From: Engraulis encrasicolus
Taxonomy: Eukaryota; Chordata; Actinopteri; Clupeiformes; Engraulidae
Assembly: GCF_034702125.1 (NCBI RefSeq)
Contig: NC_085857.1
Coordinates: forward strand, 52,225,397 to 52,289,396
Direction: 5' to 3'
Length of the DNA stretch: 64,000 nt
Positions 1-64,000 of the stretch are shown here, piece after piece; position 1 is the stretch's first letter, and every line of letters begins with the position of its first letter. The notes under the pieces are model-generated. The model was not told where the DNA came from. It did not search any database and was given only the letters and a program-made list of their open reading frames with translations. A program made the position numbers and the translations under genes.

Positions 1-141
1 GGCAATTACTAAATCATACAGATAAAGCAGTGCAGGTGTGCCAGATTCACCTGCAAGGGCCAAATGTCAAAATGGTTGGTGCAAAAATGATTTAACTAGC
101 ACCAAACCCAGCACATCAACATTTTGTCACATTGTGTTACA

Positions 142-147
142 TTTATT
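142..147 (-). terminator. Candidate polyadenylation signal of the NLR gene
   Basis: AATAAA on the minus strand, 361 bases after the CARD stop codon. The interval 148-507 shows no other coding signal and is taken as 3' UTR. Position and sequence are suggestive only. Confidence 0.5.
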
Positions 148-507
148 GTGATGAACAGTGTGTCATTCAAATCATTCACATTCAATTAATTACGAGTAAT
201 ATGTACTTAGTACAAGGACAGTTCTTTTAGGTGGGGTTGATCAAGTAATTTTTCAACTGTGGAAAGGGTGTGGGAAAACAAATTAACATACAGTATTCCA
301 ACACCATAATACATTCATTCCTAGCAACAGGGTAGGACTAGCTGAGGATACTTATATGATCCATCTCATTATCTAACCTCCCATTGTGCTTGTTGACTGC
401 CCCACCTCTGTGGACAAAACAACAATGTTTCCCTGTTGTCGACTCCCTGCAGTCAACTCCATTTTGTCAACTGCAGTGCACACCAACAGAAAGATTATCT
501 TCTTATA

Positions 508-62417
<61,910 letters not shown>

Positions 62418-62536
62418 CTGCATTGGAAACAATAATACACACATTACCATAAGCCGAGATAAATCTACTTAGCTGAATTATTAAAAGGTAGAGTATGTTC
62501 TTTTAGCTGTTTCTCTTCAAAACGTATGCTGCCCTT

Positions 62537-62902
62537 TTTAAAGAGGCACTAGGTAGGATGACGTCATTTGCGCGGTGCCCGAGGCATGCCTGTCCCAATA
62601 TCTACACCGTATTGAAAAAATGCTGTTCAAATAAACTGGCGGTGAGACTATTTTTTATCACAGAATGCCAGCAGTTGATGGCATTCTGAATACGGTATGT
62701 AAAGCGATGTTTCAAATGAAAAGTGTTTCTCACGACACTCGTTCGGTCCGACGCTGTCAAAAGTTGCATGTGGGGTTTTCTGACCGCGGACCGTGGAAGT
62801 GGTCGCGATAAGCCATCGTTCACTTACTAATGACTCACATGAGCATAGGCTGACTTGGAACTCTGATTAATTAAACTTTAAATCCTACCTGGAGTCCCTT
62901 TA
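62537..62902. mobile_element. MITE with imperfect inverted ends
   Basis: TTAAAGAGGCACTAGGTAGG near 62537 and the inverse of CCTACCTGGAGTCCCTTTAA at 62885-62904. No coding sequence. Confidence 0.6.
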
Positions 62903-62904
62903 AT

Positions 62905-64000
62905 GCTTTTCTTTCAACATAATTCTGTAAATAGATTTCTTAAAAAATAGAACTTCAAAACACAATGTTTGGATAAACACCCCGTTAAGGCCCACTGCAG
63001 GCCCTCCCGCCCACCCACGTACAGTTTAGCACCTACAGTTTAACATTGGCTATGATCCTGACCATTACAGCTAAATGAGCGGCAACCCTAGTGGTCCCTA
63101 AACAAACTTTTTTAAAATTAATTTCTTCAAAATCATGTACATGTCTGATGCGCCAAGCTTTGCTGAGCGGTTGTTCACCCTTCTAGAGTGATTGCCTGGG
63201 GACCATTCCATCAACGGCGTTAACCCAAAATCCGAGTTCAAGTCGGTAAGGTGCGCTATTTTTAGACACAGATCCGTTCCATCAGTCTTGCTAACCTGAA
63301 ACTCAGCTGAGTTGCCACAGTAATTTATGCTCCAACTCAAACCTGGTAGCTCCCAGGTGTAACACCAGGCTAAATGAACCCGTGTTACAAAAAAAATGAA
63401 CATGTAGGAAAAAGTGTCACAAACGGCACTTTCGCTTAATTCCGCCTTCATTTTACGATATCAAAGCGAAAAAGTCTCACTATTTCAATAGTCTATGGTG
63501 TGATAATGCTAGTAAAAACTACAATAATTACCATTGCCTTTCATTTCGGGGATTTCTGATAATCAGCACATTTTTAAACTTTTATAGTGTTGATAATACT
63601 AAGATGACATTGAACAATTCCTTCCCCGGAGACGAAGACGTGAATGGCCCAGTGGGCAATTGCGCTGCGTAATATGTGGTCGCCCCGGGTTCAAGTCTTG
63701 CATGGCGACATGTTATAGAAATGAAAACTTCATAACATACTTTTGCTATTCCCTCCTTTGATGTCGCTTTGTGGCTGGTTTCATTTGCTATCAAGCAATA
63801 GCCTAGGCCTACAGTTAAATGGACCTTTACATTTTACAGTATAGGCAATAAAAAAAAAACGTCTTCACAACCACCTTGCAGACGCCGACGCTTGGTTTGC
63901 ATTAATGATTCAACAAATGATCTCTGCCTAACGTTTTACCTATTTTATCCTTACACAAATTCCTCTGAAAGATCAAATCAAAACACCTTCGATGATACAG
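62905..64000. other. Upstream intron, repeats only
   Basis: 63640-63715 on the plus strand resembles a tRNA-derived SINE head (GGCCCAGTGGGCAATTGC, then GGGTTCAAGTCTTGC). 63200-63400 is a MITE-like stretch. No LRR, NACHT or other exon is visible. Confidence 0.5.

Noticed and set aside
63098..63451. 117-residue minus-strand frame near the right edge
   Set aside because: It overlaps MITE-like sequence and shows no NACHT, LRR or other motif and no splice sites in phase with exon 1.
63640..63715. Possible tRNA gene
   Set aside because: The A and B box-like words are there but no complete cloverleaf can be drawn; it fits a SINE head better.

Overview
The window looks like nuclear DNA of a ray-finned fish. 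It has large introns with GT/AG splice sites, long CA/TG, GA and ATAAT microsatellites, and a dense nested load of teleost-type transposons (hAT, Tc1/mariner, PIF/Harbinger-like and TTAA MITEs, a tRNA-derived SINE, a Penelope-like fragment and a non-autonomous LTR element). I cannot name the species from the sequence alone.

Almost all the recognisable host coding sequence belongs to one minus-strand gene. It is the 3' part of an NLR innate-immune receptor of the NLRP1-like type with C-terminal FIIND and CARD. Read from right to left there are sixteen small leucine-rich-repeat exons (62417 down to 3873; mostly 171 or 174 bp, one 168, one 165, one 162), then one 1019-bp exon encoding the whole FIIND (ZU5 + UPA), then a last exon encoding a CARD and the stop codon (508-773). 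Every exon begins after two bases of a split codon until the FIIND/CARD junction. All junctions are in phase, and the modelled coding part is 4012 nt (1336 residues plus stop). No NACHT, FISNA or N-terminal effector exon is present, so the 5' half must lie beyond base 64000. The FIIND keeps the Phe-Ser self-cleavage site and a well-placed His, so the receptor is predicted to split itself into an N-terminal NACHT-LRR-ZU5 part and a C-terminal UPA-CARD part, as in the NLRP1/CARD8 family.

The introns are mostly transposon. The main landmarks are: a TTAA MITE at 8.8-9.2 kb; three copies of a family with GGTCCGTGTA ends at 13.6-18.8 kb; a young 3.27-kb LTR element at 21.9-25.2 kb with a Ser-tRNA primer site, next to a SINE; a Penelope-like GIY-YIG fragment at 26.8-27.6 kb; a 4.08-kb PIF/Harbinger-like element (30.26-34.34 kb) carrying a 2.04-kb hAT inside it; a Tc1/mariner relic at 40.1-41.0 kb; a hAT-like composite at 42.3-50.3 kb inserted in a CTA microsatellite; and TA- and hAT-type insertions at 51.3-52.6 and 58.1-61.1 kb.

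The least explained object is a 4.03-kb element with 21-bp terminal inverted repeats (43360-47388) inside that hAT-like composite. It has no visible transposase. On the minus strand it carries what reads as a compact spliced gene: promoter-like end, strong first donor, three phase-compatible coding exons giving about 128 residues, and a polyadenylation signal.
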